From Microbacterium salitolerans (GTDB lineage: Bacteria > Actinomycetota > Actinomycetes > Actinomycetales > Microbacteriaceae), in the NCBI RefSeq assembly GCF_019720895.1, contig NZ_JAHKSH010000003.1:496001-560000 (forward strand): a stretch of DNA of 64,000 nucleotides, written 5' to 3'. The number at the start of each line of letters is the position of its first letter. Positions within the stretch are counted from its first letter, which is position 1. A model generated the notes under the pieces. It was not told the origin of the DNA and did no database searches. It saw nothing but the letters and a program-made list of their open reading frames with translations. Both the position numbers and the translations under genes were made by a program. Positions 34,739-45,080 of the stretch are shown piece after piece.

Positions 34739-34762
34739 TGCATCATTTTTGAGAATGTTGCA
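34739..34762. promoter_or_regulatory. Pseudo-palindromic operator between acyl-CoA dehydrogenase and TetR gene
   Basis: Arms TGCATCATT (34739-34747) and AATGTTGCA (34754-34762) are reverse complements with one mismatch around 6 nt. It overlaps a TTGCAT -35 box (34758-34763) of the TetR gene and lies 35 nt before the dehydrogenase start. Unlike the other four operators of the island, so probably the site of the adjacent QsdR-like regulator. Confidence 0.65.
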
Positions 34763-34782
34763 TCCCTTTCCCGTCGCATCGA

Positions 34783-34788
34783 TACGAT
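34783..34788 (+). promoter_or_regulatory. Putative -10 box of leaderless TetR gene
   Basis: TACGAT ends 6 nt before the ATG at 34795. Confidence 0.5.
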
Positions 34789-34794
34789 GCGGCT

Positions 34795-35415
34795 ATGTCG
34801 ACGATCGCCACGGTGGGTCTCGAAGCCGTCCCGACCGCGCTCTCGCAGAAGCTGTCGAGTCGCGAGCATCCCGATGCCCAGCGTGCGTTCGAGCGCGCGC
34901 GAGAGACGTTCGTCGACGGGAGGCGGATCGATATGGGCGCGCTGTCCGCCTCGCTCGGCGTCGACCGCACCTCGCTGTTCCGGTGGGTCGGCAATCGCGA
35001 CGCGCTGCTCGGCGAGGTGCTCTGGTCGCTCGCGATCCCGACGCTCGTCCAGGCCGAGGGGGTGGCGGGAGAGGGGCCCGGGCCGGAGGCGCTCGCCGAG
35101 CTGTTCGGCGCGTTCGCCGCCGACCTCATCGAGGCGCCGTACTTCCGCGCATTTCTTCAGCGTGAGCCAGCCCGTGCGCTGCGGCTGCTCACGACGACCG
35201 AGGGGGCGATCCAGCGGCGGTACGTCGCGACGGCCGAATGGCTCATCGCCACCCGCCTCGGCGGAGTCGCCGTCGGCCAGCTGGAGCCCCATGCGCTCGC
35301 GTATCTGCTCGTGCGAGTCTCGGAGTCGTTCACCTACTCGGATCTCATCGCCGGCGAGTCGCCCAGCATCGACCGAGCGCGCGCCGCGTTCCGCCACGTC
35401 CTGCGCGTCGACTGA
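34795..35415 (+). CDS. TetR family regulator, QsdR-like
   Basis: 206 residues. Short helix-turn-helix GALSASLGVDRTSLFRWVGNRDALL (about 44-68) with RWVGNRD in the position of the usual YYHFxNKD; C-terminal effector domain resembles the QsdR group. Divergent from the acyl-CoA dehydrogenase-thiolase operon with a dyad-symmetric site between them, so it probably represses that operon and itself, with an acyl-CoA or lactone-like effector. Effector is inference. Confidence 0.82.
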   Translation: MSTIATVGLEAVPTALSQKLSSREHPDAQRAFERARETFVDGRRIDMGALSASLGVDRTSLFRWVGNRDALLGEVLWSLAIPTLVQAEGVAGEGPGPEALAELFGAFAADLIEAPYFRAFLQREPARALRLLTTTEGAIQRRYVATAEWLIATRLGGVAVGQLEPHALAYLLVRVSESFTYSDLIAGESPSIDRARAAFRHVLRVD

Positions 35416-35456
35416 GTCGGCGTCTCGATGCTCGTCGGGATGTCGGGTTGCAAAGA

Positions 35457-35476
35457 CATACCGACCGCGCGGTATG
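35457..35476. promoter_or_regulatory. TetR-type operator, site B
   Basis: CATACCGACCGCGCGGTATG, second copy of the island palindrome, 31 nt upstream of the kinase-dehydrogenase-ligase genes. Confidence 0.8.
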
Positions 35477-35507
35477 CTCGTGGGTACCGACGGAAGGCGG
35501 GTCGACG

Positions 35508-36557
35508 ATGACCGATGTACCGGGCCTCGACTGCGCGGGGCTGAGTCAGTGGCTGACGCGCGCCCACCCGACGCTCGCGGCGGGCCCTCTCTCGGCGAGC
35601 GTGATCGCGGGCGGGCGCAGCAACCTCACCTACCGCATCGACGGCGCGGCGAGGCCCCTCGTGCTCCGCCGTCCACCACTCGGGCATGTGCTCTCGAGTG
35701 CCCACGATGTGCGCCGCGAGCACCGGGTCATCTCCGCGCTCGCCGGATCCGCCGTCCCGGTCCCGCCGACGATCGACGTCGTCGACGACACGGCGGCGAA
35801 CGAGGTCACCGGCACGCCGTTCTTCGTGATGGAGCTCGTCGAGGGAGCCGTGCTGTCTCAGCCCGAGCAGAACGCGGCCTTCACCGCCGACGGCCTGCAT
35901 GCGCTGGGGCGGCAGCTCGCCGAGATCCTCGCAGACCTGCACGCCGTGGCCCCCGCAGACGTCGGTCTCAGGGACTTCGGTCGTCCGGACGGCTACCTCG
36001 ACCGCCAGCTCTCGACGTGGCGGCGGCAGCTCGACGCGTCGCGGACGCGCCCGCTCGACCTGCTCGACGAGCTGCAGGACCGACTGGGGTCGACCCGCCC
36101 CGCAGGCAGCGACGTCGTGGGGATCGTGCACGGAGACTTCCGCCTCGACAACGTGCTCGTCGCGGGTCCGCCCCACCGCCCCCGCGTCGCCTCCGTGCTC
36201 GACTGGGAGATGGCGACGCTCGGCGATCCGCTCGTCGATCTCGGCATCCTCGGCCTGTACTGGGAGATCCGCGAGCTCGCCGGCGATCCCGTCAGCCAGA
36301 GCGCCGTCGTGCCCGGAGCCGGATATCCCTCCTTCGACGAACTCGTCGACGTCTACGCCGCGCGGACATCGCGCGCGATCGGGGACCTGTCCTGGTATCG
36401 GGCCTTTGCGTCGTACAAGCTGGCCGTGATCCTCGAGGGCATCCACTGCCGCTTCCTCTCCGGCGACACCGTCGGCGAGGGCTTCGATCTCATCGGCGAC
36501 CTCGTCCGGCCGCTCGCCGACGACGGGATCCGACACCTCTCGGCCGTGAGGAGCTGA
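35508..36557 (+). CDS. APH-family kinase (ACAD10/LvaA-like)
   Basis: 349 residues. Protein-kinase-like phosphotransferase of the aminoglycoside phosphotransferase family: GGRSNLTYRI (about 35-44) phosphate loop, VHGDFRLDNVLV (about 207-218) with catalytic Asp, and LDWEMATLGDPLVDLG (about 231-246) magnesium site. This subgroup is typically next to or fused with acyl-CoA dehydrogenases (ACAD10/ACAD11) and includes LvaA, which phosphorylates 4-hydroxyacyl-CoA in levulinate catabolism. An antibiotic-resistance role is unlikely. Three nt separate it from the following acyl-CoA dehydrogenase gene. Confidence 0.88.
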   Translation: MTDVPGLDCAGLSQWLTRAHPTLAAGPLSASVIAGGRSNLTYRIDGAARPLVLRRPPLGHVLSSAHDVRREHRVISALAGSAVPVPPTIDVVDDTAANEVTGTPFFVMELVEGAVLSQPEQNAAFTADGLHALGRQLAEILADLHAVAPADVGLRDFGRPDGYLDRQLSTWRRQLDASRTRPLDLLDELQDRLGSTRPAGSDVVGIVHGDFRLDNVLVAGPPHRPRVASVLDWEMATLGDPLVDLGILGLYWEIRELAGDPVSQSAVVPGAGYPSFDELVDVYAARTSRAIGDLSWYRAFASYKLAVILEGIHCRFLSGDTVGEGFDLIGDLVRPLADDGIRHLSAVRS

Positions 36558-36560
36558 CCG

Positions 36561-37763
36561 ATGGACTTCGCCACCGACCCCCGAACCGCCCACCTGTCGA
36601 CGCGGCTGCGCGCCTTCGTCGACGAGCGGGTGATTCCCGCCGAGAGAGTGCTCGCGACGCAGATCGCCGAAACGCCCGACGAGTGGTCGTTCCGCCCCGT
36701 CGTCCACGAGCTGCGTCAGGCGGCCCGTGCTGAGGGGCTCTGGAATCTCTTCCTGCCCGGCGAGGGAGGGGCAGGGCTCACGAACCTGCAGTACGCGCCG
36801 CTCGCCGAGATCACCGGCTGGAGCCCGCGCCTCGCGCCCGTCGTCGTCAACTGCGCCGCCCCCGACACCGGGAACATGGAGGTGCTCGCCGACTTCGGGT
36901 CGCCCGCGCAGAAGCGCGAATGGCTGGAGCCGCTGCTCGATGCGCGCATCCGCTCGGCGTTCTGCATGACGGAGCCCGATGCCGCCTCGTCCGACGCCTC
37001 CCAGATCGGCACGCGGATCCGTCGCGACGGATCCGACTACGTCATCACGGGGCGCAAATGGTGGTCGACCGGCGCCATGAGTCCGGATGCGCGTGTGCTG
37101 ATCGTCATGGGGAAGACGGATCCGGACGGTCCGCGGCACCGCCAGCAGTCGATGGTGATCGTGCCGCGCGACGCCGTCGGCGTGCGGATCATCCGGCCGC
37201 TGACGGTGTTCGGCTATGACGACCGCGACCACGGTGGCCATGCGGAGATCGTGTTCGACGATGTGCGCGTGCCGGCCGAGAACCTGATCGGCGATGAGGG
37301 CGACGGCTTCGCGATCGCCCAGGCCCGGCTCGGCCCCGGACGCATCCACCACTGCATGCGCGCCCTCGGCACGGCGGAGCGGGCCCTCGCCCTCGCGGGG
37401 GAGCGTGCGCGATCGCGGGCCCCGTTCGGGCGCCCGCTCGCGGAGCAGGGCGTCATCCGGGAGTGGGCCGCCGAGGCGCGCATCGAACTCGAGGCGCTGC
37501 GCCTGCTTGTGCTGAAGACCGCCTGGCTCATGGACACGGTCGGCAACCGACGCGCCATGACCGAGATCCAGGCGATCAAGATCGCCGTCCCCCGGGCCGC
37601 GCAGCGCATCATCGACCGCGTCATGCAGCTGTTCGGCGCGGCGGGCCTGTCGGCGGGTCAGCCGCTCGCCGAGATGTTCGCGGGCGTCCGCGCCCTGCGC
37701 ATCGCCGACGGGCCCGACGAGGTGCACCTCGCATCGCTCGGGAAGGCCGAGCTGCGCGCCTGA
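36561..37763 (+). CDS. Acyl-CoA dehydrogenase, ACAD10/11-like
   Basis: 400 residues. CMTEPDAASSDASQI (about 135-149), RARSRAPFGRPLAEQGV, and the C-terminal LRIADGPDEVHLASLGKAE that typifies the ACAD10/ACAD11 group rather than ordinary fatty acyl-CoA dehydrogenases. With the kinase immediately upstream it is expected to eliminate phosphate from a 4-phosphoacyl-CoA, giving an enoyl-CoA, as LvaC or ACAD11 do. That activity is inference from family and neighbourhood. Confidence 0.9.
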   Translation: MDFATDPRTAHLSTRLRAFVDERVIPAERVLATQIAETPDEWSFRPVVHELRQAARAEGLWNLFLPGEGGAGLTNLQYAPLAEITGWSPRLAPVVVNCAAPDTGNMEVLADFGSPAQKREWLEPLLDARIRSAFCMTEPDAASSDASQIGTRIRRDGSDYVITGRKWWSTGAMSPDARVLIVMGKTDPDGPRHRQQSMVIVPRDAVGVRIIRPLTVFGYDDRDHGGHAEIVFDDVRVPAENLIGDEGDGFAIAQARLGPGRIHHCMRALGTAERALALAGERARSRAPFGRPLAEQGVIREWAAEARIELEALRLLVLKTAWLMDTVGNRRAMTEIQAIKIAVPRAAQRIIDRVMQLFGAAGLSAGQPLAEMFAGVRALRIADGPDEVHLASLGKAELRA

Positions 37764-37831
37764 GACCGACCGTCACGGCGAGCGCCGTGGCGGGTGACAT
37801 CCCACTCGATGACGAGGAAAGAGGGCACACC

Positions 37832-39424
<1,593 letters not shown>

Positions 39425-39429
39425 GGAGA

Positions 39430-39472
39430 GAAGAGGGCGGGCATCCGGCGCCTCCGGATGCCCGCCCTCTTC
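39430..39472. terminator. Bidirectional terminator
   Basis: Perfect 19-bp stem (39430-39448 with 39454-39472), loop CGCCT, purine/pyrimidine ends GAAGAG...CTCTTC. Lies between the converging synthetase and binding-protein genes. Confidence 0.9.
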
Positions 39473-39480
39473 GCGTGCGA

Positions 39481-40776
39481 TCAGGGAGCGGGGATCCCGT
39501 CGTTCTCGAGTGGGACGGGCTGCGGATCCACGGACGTCGCGACGCCGTCCGTGACCTCGTACGCCCGATCGACGAAGTCCTGGACGCCGTCTTCGACCAC
39601 CGCGATCTGCACGGTGCGGTTGCCGAAGTGATCGTCCGAGGAGTACGTCAGCGGCGCGATGCCGTTGCCGACGAGATCGCCCGACTCGATCGCCTCGACG
39701 ATCCCCTCGCGCGTGAGGTCCTCGCCCGCGAGCGCGAGCGACTCCGCGAACACGTAGGCGACGCTCATGCCGAAGGTGGTGTTGCCCGTGAACGGCGCCC
39801 CGTCGTTGTACTCCTCGTTGACCTCTTCGAACAGCGCGTACCAGTCGCTGGACGGGGAGTTCTGCAGGTAGTTGGCCGACACGAGGCCCTCGAGGAGAGG
39901 CGCGGCCTCGCCGAGGTACTCGACGAGCGTCGGGTGGTCGGCACCCGACGACGACACGTACCAGGTCGGCGCGTACTCCAGTTGCGCGGCCGTGCCGATC
40001 GCGAGGGCCGTGAAGCCGTTGATGGTGGCGAGGATGTTGGCGTCGCACCCCGCCGCCTGCATCGCGCCGACCTGCGCGGTGACGTCCTCGTTCGCGGTGG
40101 AGTAGAGCTGCACCTCCCCGATCTCGTCGGCGCCGACGACGCCCTCCACGCCTTCGAGCAGGCTCTCGCCGTAGTCGTCGTCCTGACCCAGCACGCACAC
40201 CGTCGCGCCCTCCTGTGCGTCGAGGGCGTACTGGGCCAGGGCGGCGCCCTCTGTCACGTAGTCGGCATTGAAGCCGAAGGTGCTCGGATACGTCTCCGGC
40301 TGGTTCCAGGCGAGGGATCCGGACGAGACGAACAGATCGGGGACCCCGTTCTGATCCAGGTAGTCGAGCACCGATGAGTGAGTGGGCGTGCCCAGGCCGT
40401 TGACGATCGCGAAGACGTCGTCGTCCTGCACGAGACCGCGCACGACGCTCTGCGTGTTCGCGGGGTTGTATCCGTCATCGGCCACGATGTAGTCGATCGT
40501 GCGACCGTGGATCCCGCCGTTGTCGTTGATGTAGGCGAAATACGCGCTGGTCGCCGCCGAGATCGAGGCGAATCCGGCTGCGGCGGGCCCGGTGAGGGGC
40601 TGGTGCGTGCCGATCGTCACGGTGTCGTCCGTCACGCCCGGTGCGTCCGTCGTGTCCGACGCTCCCTGCGTGGCCGGTGCGCTGCAGCCGGCCGCTGCGA
40701 CGGCGAGTGCCGCGGCGCCCGTGATCGCGACCGCGCGGCGGAGGGGAGGACTCGTGCTGTTTCTGGGGTTCCGCAT
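39481..40776 (-). CDS. HAAT-family ABC substrate-binding lipoprotein (LivK-like)
   Basis: 431 residues. Lipoprotein signal with lipobox VAAAGC (Cys about residue 31). Type I periplasmic binding fold of the branched-chain amino acid family: TIGTHQPLTGPAAAGFASI at the start of the mature domain, NDNGGIHGR, DDGYNP and VNGLGTPTHSSVLDYL. Last gene of a liv-type operon embedded in acyl-CoA catabolic genes, so its ligand may be an organic or aromatic acid rather than leucine. AGAGGTGA upstream of ATG. Confidence 0.9.
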   Translation of the reverse strand: MRNPRNSTSPPLRRAVAITGAAALAVAAAGCSAPATQGASDTTDAPGVTDDTVTIGTHQPLTGPAAAGFASISAATSAYFAYINDNGGIHGRTIDYIVADDGYNPANTQSVVRGLVQDDDVFAIVNGLGTPTHSSVLDYLDQNGVPDLFVSSGSLAWNQPETYPSTFGFNADYVTEGAALAQYALDAQEGATVCVLGQDDDYGESLLEGVEGVVGADEIGEVQLYSTANEDVTAQVGAMQAAGCDANILATINGFTALAIGTAAQLEYAPTWYVSSSGADHPTLVEYLGEAAPLLEGLVSANYLQNSPSSDWYALFEEVNEEYNDGAPFTGNTTFGMSVAYVFAESLALAGEDLTREGIVEAIESGDLVGNGIAPLTYSSDDHFGNRTVQIAVVEDGVQDFVDRAYEVTDGVATSVDPQPVPLENDGIPAP

Positions 40777-40781
40777 GGATG

Positions 40782-41861
40782 TCACCTCTCTGTGATCGTG
40801 TGCGGGGTGGGAGCGGGGGTGCGCGTCGCGCCCTCCGCGTTCTCGTGGGTGGAGAGAGAAGGGGCCCGGCGGCGCGCGACGGCGCGCTGAATCGCGCCCG
40901 CGAGCCCGCCGGGCCACAGGACCATGACGGCGATCAGAAGCGCGCCGAAGACGAGGATCCCGAGGTTGCCCGACAGGCGCTGCTCCCACGCGGGCGGGAG
41001 GCCGAGAGCGGCGATTGCGGCGTCGATGAGCCAGGGGAGGATCACGACGAGCACGGATCCGGCCGCGGCGCCGCCGATGCTGCCGAGCCCGCCGATGACG
41101 GCGGCGACCACGAGCAGCAGCGAGAACGCGAGGTCGTACGACCCGGGCACGACCGACTGCGTCACGATGCACAGCGCGGCGCCGCCGACGCCGGCCGACA
41201 GGGCGCTGGCCACGAATGCTCCGACCTTCACGCGGCCGGGCGCGATGCCGCTCAGACGGGCCGCCGTCTCGTCCCCGTGCACGGCCTGCATCCGCAGCCC
41301 CGCACGGCTCGCGCGCATCAGGGCGAGCGGCGTGACGGCGAGCGACGCGAGCAGGATCGCGATCCACGCGTGCCACTGCTCCGGGACCATGATGGTCTGC
41401 AGCGGCTCGGGGACCCCGACGAAGCCGATCGTGAGCCCCTGCGCGCCGCCGAGCGCGCGCACCTGGCTCGTGAACGCCGGGAGAGCGATGACCAGCGCGA
41501 GCGTGAGGCCGGCGAGATACGGGCCGCGCAGGCGCGCGCTGGCGAGTCCGAGGAGCGCGCCGACGGATCCCGACAGGAGCACCGCCCCCAGCAGGCCGAC
41601 GAGGAACAGCCAGATTCCATCGAGCCCGGCGTTCGCCGCGGGGCCGGCCGCGAGCGCGTAGCCGTAGCCGCCCGAGGCCATGAGCACCGCGTGGCCGAGT
41701 GACAGCTGCCCGGTGAGGCCGATGAGCAGGCTGAGCCCCGCGATGGCGCAGAAGCTCGCAGCGATGATCGCCAGCTGGTAGTTGCGGTGCGGATCCAACA
41801 GGAACGTCGCACCGATCGCGACGACCGTGAGCACTCCGGCGCGGAAGAGGATCGTCTTCAT
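40782..41861 (-). CDS. HAAT-family ABC permease (LivM-like)
   Basis: 359 residues with about nine membrane helices; GLTGQLSLGHAVLMASGGY (about 48-66) and the EAA-like loop region GIAPGRVKVGAFVASALSAGVGG are LivM hallmarks. C-terminal tail ARRRAPSLSTHENAEG is polar. Forms the channel with LivH. Start overlaps the LivH stop by ATGA. Confidence 0.92.
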   Translation of the reverse strand: MKTILFRAGVLTVVAIGATFLLDPHRNYQLAIIAASFCAIAGLSLLIGLTGQLSLGHAVLMASGGYGYALAAGPAANAGLDGIWLFLVGLLGAVLLSGSVGALLGLASARLRGPYLAGLTLALVIALPAFTSQVRALGGAQGLTIGFVGVPEPLQTIMVPEQWHAWIAILLASLAVTPLALMRASRAGLRMQAVHGDETAARLSGIAPGRVKVGAFVASALSAGVGGAALCIVTQSVVPGSYDLAFSLLLVVAAVIGGLGSIGGAAAGSVLVVILPWLIDAAIAALGLPPAWEQRLSGNLGILVFGALLIAVMVLWPGGLAGAIQRAVARRRAPSLSTHENAEGATRTPAPTPHTITER

Positions 41862-42736
41862 GCCGTCCTCGCCTCCTTCTGGGCGAAGATCCCGCCGGGG
41901 CGCACCAGCAGAACCAGGGTGAGCAGCGCGAGCACGGCGAGCGGTGCGATGCCCGCACCGATGTAGCCGGTCACGAGGGTGATGACCACGCCCACGACGA
42001 CGCCGCCGATCAGGGCGCCGGTGGCGGAGTCGAGGCCGCCGAGGACCGCGACCGTGAACGCGTGCACGAACAGCACATCGGCGGAGTGGGCGTTGAGGCC
42101 GAGCTCGGCGGGAACGAGGAGGAGCGCCGCGAGCGCGGCGATGGCGGTCGACAGCATCCAGCCGATCGTCACCATCCGCGACACGCGCACGCCGAGCATC
42201 CTCGACACCTCGGGGGCGACGGCGGACGCGCGCAGCTGGAGACCGAGCGTCGACCGGTTGAAGAGCAGACCGAGCGCCCCGAGCACCACGAGGGCGATCA
42301 GGAGGACGAACAGGTCGTACGGCGACAGCACCGGCACACCGCCGATGACGATGGGTGTCGTCGGGAACGGGGCGGGGACGGGGCGGTGCTCCGGGCCGAA
42401 GAGAATCGCGAGCGCGGATTGCAGCACCATGACGAGGCCGATCGCGACGATCATGCCCGGCATCGGGGTCGTGCTCGGCACGAGGCGGATCAGGCCCCGT
42501 TCGACGATGGCGCCGATGACGGCGCCCGTCACGACCGCCGCCGCGAGCCCGAGCCAGTACGACCCGGTGGCGCCCGTGACGGCCACCGCGACGAAGACCG
42601 CGACGATCGCCATCGCCGCCTGTGCGAAGTTCACGATCCGCGCGGCGCGCCAGATGATCACGAGCGACAGCGCGAACAGCGCGATCACGAGGCCGCGGGA
42701 GATGCCCGTGGCGAGGAGGAAGACGAAGGTGTCCAT
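41858..42736 (-). CDS. HAAT-family ABC permease (LivH-like)
   Basis: 292 residues, eight or so membrane helices. IIWRAARIVNFAQAAMAIVA (about 27-46) corresponds to the LivH NFAQG motif, and GLDSATGALIGGVVVG (about 230-245) is the conserved GGxxSxxGAxxGG region. Start overlaps the LivF stop by one base (TGATG). Confidence 0.92.
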   Translation of the reverse strand: MDTFVFLLATGISRGLVIALFALSLVIIWRAARIVNFAQAAMAIVAVFVAVAVTGATGSYWLGLAAAVVTGAVIGAIVERGLIRLVPSTTPMPGMIVAIGLVMVLQSALAILFGPEHRPVPAPFPTTPIVIGGVPVLSPYDLFVLLIALVVLGALGLLFNRSTLGLQLRASAVAPEVSRMLGVRVSRMVTIGWMLSTAIAALAALLLVPAELGLNAHSADVLFVHAFTVAVLGGLDSATGALIGGVVVGVVITLVTGYIGAGIAPLAVLALLTLVLLVRPGGIFAQKEARTA

Positions 42737-43491
42737 CAGAACCCCAGGTAGGCGTGGCGGAGTGCGGGATCCGCGGCGAGGTCGGCCGCGGGGAGGTCGG
42801 CGACGATCTCGCCGAGGCTGAGCACGACACCGCGATCGGCGATCGATAGGGCGCTCGTGACGTTCTGCTCGGCGAGCAGGATCGTGAGCCCCGTGCGCTC
42901 GGCCGTCTCTCTCAGCACGGTCATCAGCTGAGCGACGACGCGGGGCGCGAGGCCGAGCGACGGTTCGTCGAGCAGGAGGACGCGCGGGCGGGAGATGAGC
43001 GCACGGGCGAGCGCGAGCATCTGCCGTTCGCCGCCCGACAGCTGATGGCCGAAGCTCGTCCGCCGGCGGGCGAGCGGCTCGAACATGTCGTACATCTCGT
43101 CGACGGCTTCTCGACGCCGAGCGCGATCCCGATGCCGCCACAGCGCCCCGAGCTGCAGGTTCTCCGCGACCGTGAGTTCCGCGACGACGCTGCGTCCTTC
43201 GGGCACCTGCGCGAGCCCGAGACGGACACGGTCCTCGACGCGGACGGCGTGGATCTCCTCGCCATCGAGCAGCACGCGACCCCGGCGGGGAGTCACGAGG
43301 CCCGAGAGGGTTCGGAGCAGGGTGGTCTTGCCGGCGCCGTTCGCGCCCAGCAGCGCGATGATGGCGCCGTCGGGGATCGTGAGGGTCAGGTCGCCGATCA
43401 CGGGGGATCCGCCGTACCCGACGGTCAGATCCTCGATCGCGAGGGCGGTTCCCTGGGCTGCGCGGGCCGCGCCCCCGGTGTCGGTGCTCAT
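42736..43491 (-). CDS. HAAT-family ABC ATPase (LivF-like)
   Basis: 251 residues. Walker A GANGAGKTT (about 49-57), signature LSGGERQML (about 148-156), Walker B LLLDEPSLGLAP, and VPEGRSVVAELTV typical of LivF. ATGA overlap with the LivG stop region indicates coupling. Works as heterodimer with LivG. Confidence 0.93.
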   Translation of the reverse strand: MSTDTGGAARAAQGTALAIEDLTVGYGGSPVIGDLTLTIPDGAIIALLGANGAGKTTLLRTLSGLVTPRRGRVLLDGEEIHAVRVEDRVRLGLAQVPEGRSVVAELTVAENLQLGALWRHRDRARRREAVDEMYDMFEPLARRRTSFGHQLSGGERQMLALARALISRPRVLLLDEPSLGLAPRVVAQLMTVLRETAERTGLTILLAEQNVTSALSIADRGVVLSLGEIVADLPAADLAADPALRHAYLGF

Positions 43492-44207
43492 GCGGCCTCC
43501 CACCCGAGGTAGGCGCTCTCGACGGCGGGATCCGCGCGTACCTCGTCGGGGGTGCCGCACGCGACGACGCGGCCGAAGTCGAGGACGACGATGCGGTCGG
43601 CGATGCTCATGATGAAGTCGACGTGGTGCTCGACGAGCAGGACGGAGCAGCCGTCGTCGCGCACCGCGCGAATCCGGATGGACAGGTCCTCGATGTCGTC
43701 GTCGCCGAGGCCACCGGCCGGCTCGTCGAGGAGCAGGAGGTCGGGGCGCGTGACCAGGGCGCGCGCGAGCGCGACGCGCTTGCGCACGGGGTAGGGGAGC
43801 GCGTCGATGTCGGACGAGGCCACGCCTCCCAGCTCGGCACGCTCGAGCGCGGACGCCGCCCGCGCGTCGCGGTCGGGTGCGCCCGCGATCGGGATGACGA
43901 TGTTCTCGAGCACCGTCATCCCGCCGAACAGCCCGAGCCCCTGCAGGGTGCGGGCCACGCCGCGGTCGAGGAGGGCTTCCGGTCGGCGCGGCGCAGGGCG
44001 GCCGCCGATGCGGATCGTGCCGGCAGCGGGGCGCACGAGCGCGCAGACGGCGTTGAACACGGTCGTCTTCCCGGCGCCGTTCGGCCCGATGAGGGCGACG
44101 ATCTCGCCCGAATCCACCGTGAATCCGACGTCGTCGAGGGCGGTGAGTCCTCCGAAGGTCACGGTGAGCGCGTCGACCTCGAGGCGGGGGCTGGTGTTGC
44201 GGGACAT
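43488..44207 (-). CDS. HAAT-family ABC ATPase (LivG-like)
   Basis: 239 residues. Walker A GPNGAGKTT (about 38-46), Walker B LLLDEPAGGL, and the switch His in LLVEHHVDF. The signature region reads LPYPVRKRVALARAL instead of LSGGQ; LivG proteins often have a degenerate form here. Slightly shorter than typical LivG. First gene of the transporter set, 39 nt downstream of operator site C. Confidence 0.9.
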   Translation of the reverse strand: MSRNTSPRLEVDALTVTFGGLTALDDVGFTVDSGEIVALIGPNGAGKTTVFNAVCALVRPAAGTIRIGGRPAPRRPEALLDRGVARTLQGLGLFGGMTVLENIVIPIAGAPDRDARAASALERAELGGVASSDIDALPYPVRKRVALARALVTRPDLLLLDEPAGGLGDDDIEDLSIRIRAVRDDGCSVLLVEHHVDFIMSIADRIVVLDFGRVVACGTPDEVRADPAVESAYLGWEAA

Positions 44208-44245
44208 CGGCACCTCTTCGTGTTGATGTGGGTCCACGATAGCGA

Positions 44246-44265
44246 AAAACCGACTGGACGGTATG
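44246..44265. promoter_or_regulatory. TetR-type operator, site C
   Basis: AAAACCGACTGGACGGTATG, third copy with a degenerate left half. Positioned before livG within the minus-strand gene string, it suggests a separate promoter for the transporter genes. Confidence 0.7.
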
Positions 44266-44305
44266 TGCGGGAGCGAGTTCTGTTCCGAGCGCGACGTGCG
44301 AGGGG

Positions 44306-45052
44306 TCAGCGGTGGCCGATGCCGACGGTCATGCCGCCGTCCACGACGAGCTCTGCGCCCGTCACGTATCGAGACGCATCGCTCGCGAGGAACAGGACGA
44401 CGCCGGCGACGTCGTCGGGGCGGCCGCCTCGGCCCAGCGGAATGGGGAGCACCGCGGGATCGATGCGGGTCGTCATCTCGGTGTCGATGAACCCGGGGTG
44501 GATCGAGTTCACGCGGATGCCGTCGGCGCCGAGCTCGACCGCGAGCGATTTCGTCAGCCCGCGCACGCCGAACTTGGCGGCCGTGTATCCGTGCAGGCTC
44601 GGACTGCCGCGCAGTCCCTCGACCGAGGAGATGTTGATGATCGAGCCTTCGCCCCTCGACTTCATCGTGGGGACCACGGCCCGGCACCCGAGAAACGTTC
44701 CCGTGAGATTCACGCCGATCACGGCATCCCACTTCGCGCGGGAGAAGTGCTCGATCGGGGCCGAGTTGGCGATGCCGGCGTTGTTGACGAGGACGTCGAT
44801 CCCTCCCCAGGCACCGACGGTCTCGGCGACGAGATGCTCCCAGGCGCCCTCGTCGGTCACATCGAGATGCGTGAACCGCGCGCGCTCGCCGAGCGCATCG
44901 GCGAGCGCCTGGCCCTCGACGACCTGCACATCGGCGATGACGACGCGCGCTCCGGCGGCATGCAGTGCGCGTGCGTATGACGCGCCCAGCCCGCGGGATC
45001 CGCCCGTCACGACCGCCGTGGATCCCGCGAGCGTCCCCTCCTCGACGGCCAT
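44306..45052 (-). CDS. SDR family oxidoreductase
   Basis: 248 residues from ATG 45052 (an ATG five codons upstream is possible). TGGSRGLGASY (about 14-24), NNAGIANSAPIEHF, catalytic Ser in NISSVEGL and Tyr-Lys in HGYTAAKFG (about 153-161), HPGFIDTEM. Resembles the 3-alpha/20-beta-hydroxysteroid dehydrogenase-like FabG group; probably a hydroxyacyl-CoA or alcohol dehydrogenase of the island. Confidence 0.86.
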   Translation of the reverse strand: MAVEEGTLAGSTAVVTGGSRGLGASYARALHAAGARVVIADVQVVEGQALADALGERARFTHLDVTDEGAWEHLVAETVGAWGGIDVLVNNAGIANSAPIEHFSRAKWDAVIGVNLTGTFLGCRAVVPTMKSRGEGSIINISSVEGLRGSPSLHGYTAAKFGVRGLTKSLAVELGADGIRVNSIHPGFIDTEMTTRIDPAVLPIPLGRGGRPDDVAGVVLFLASDASRYVTGAELVVDGGMTVGIGHR

Positions 45053-45080
45053 GTCGTGTCTTCTCATGCTCGTGCGACCG

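Noticed and set aside
35508-36557. APH-family gene as aminoglycoside resistance
   Set aside because: Context with acyl-CoA dehydrogenase and CoA ligase, and ACAD10/LvaA-like motifs, fit a metabolic kinase better.
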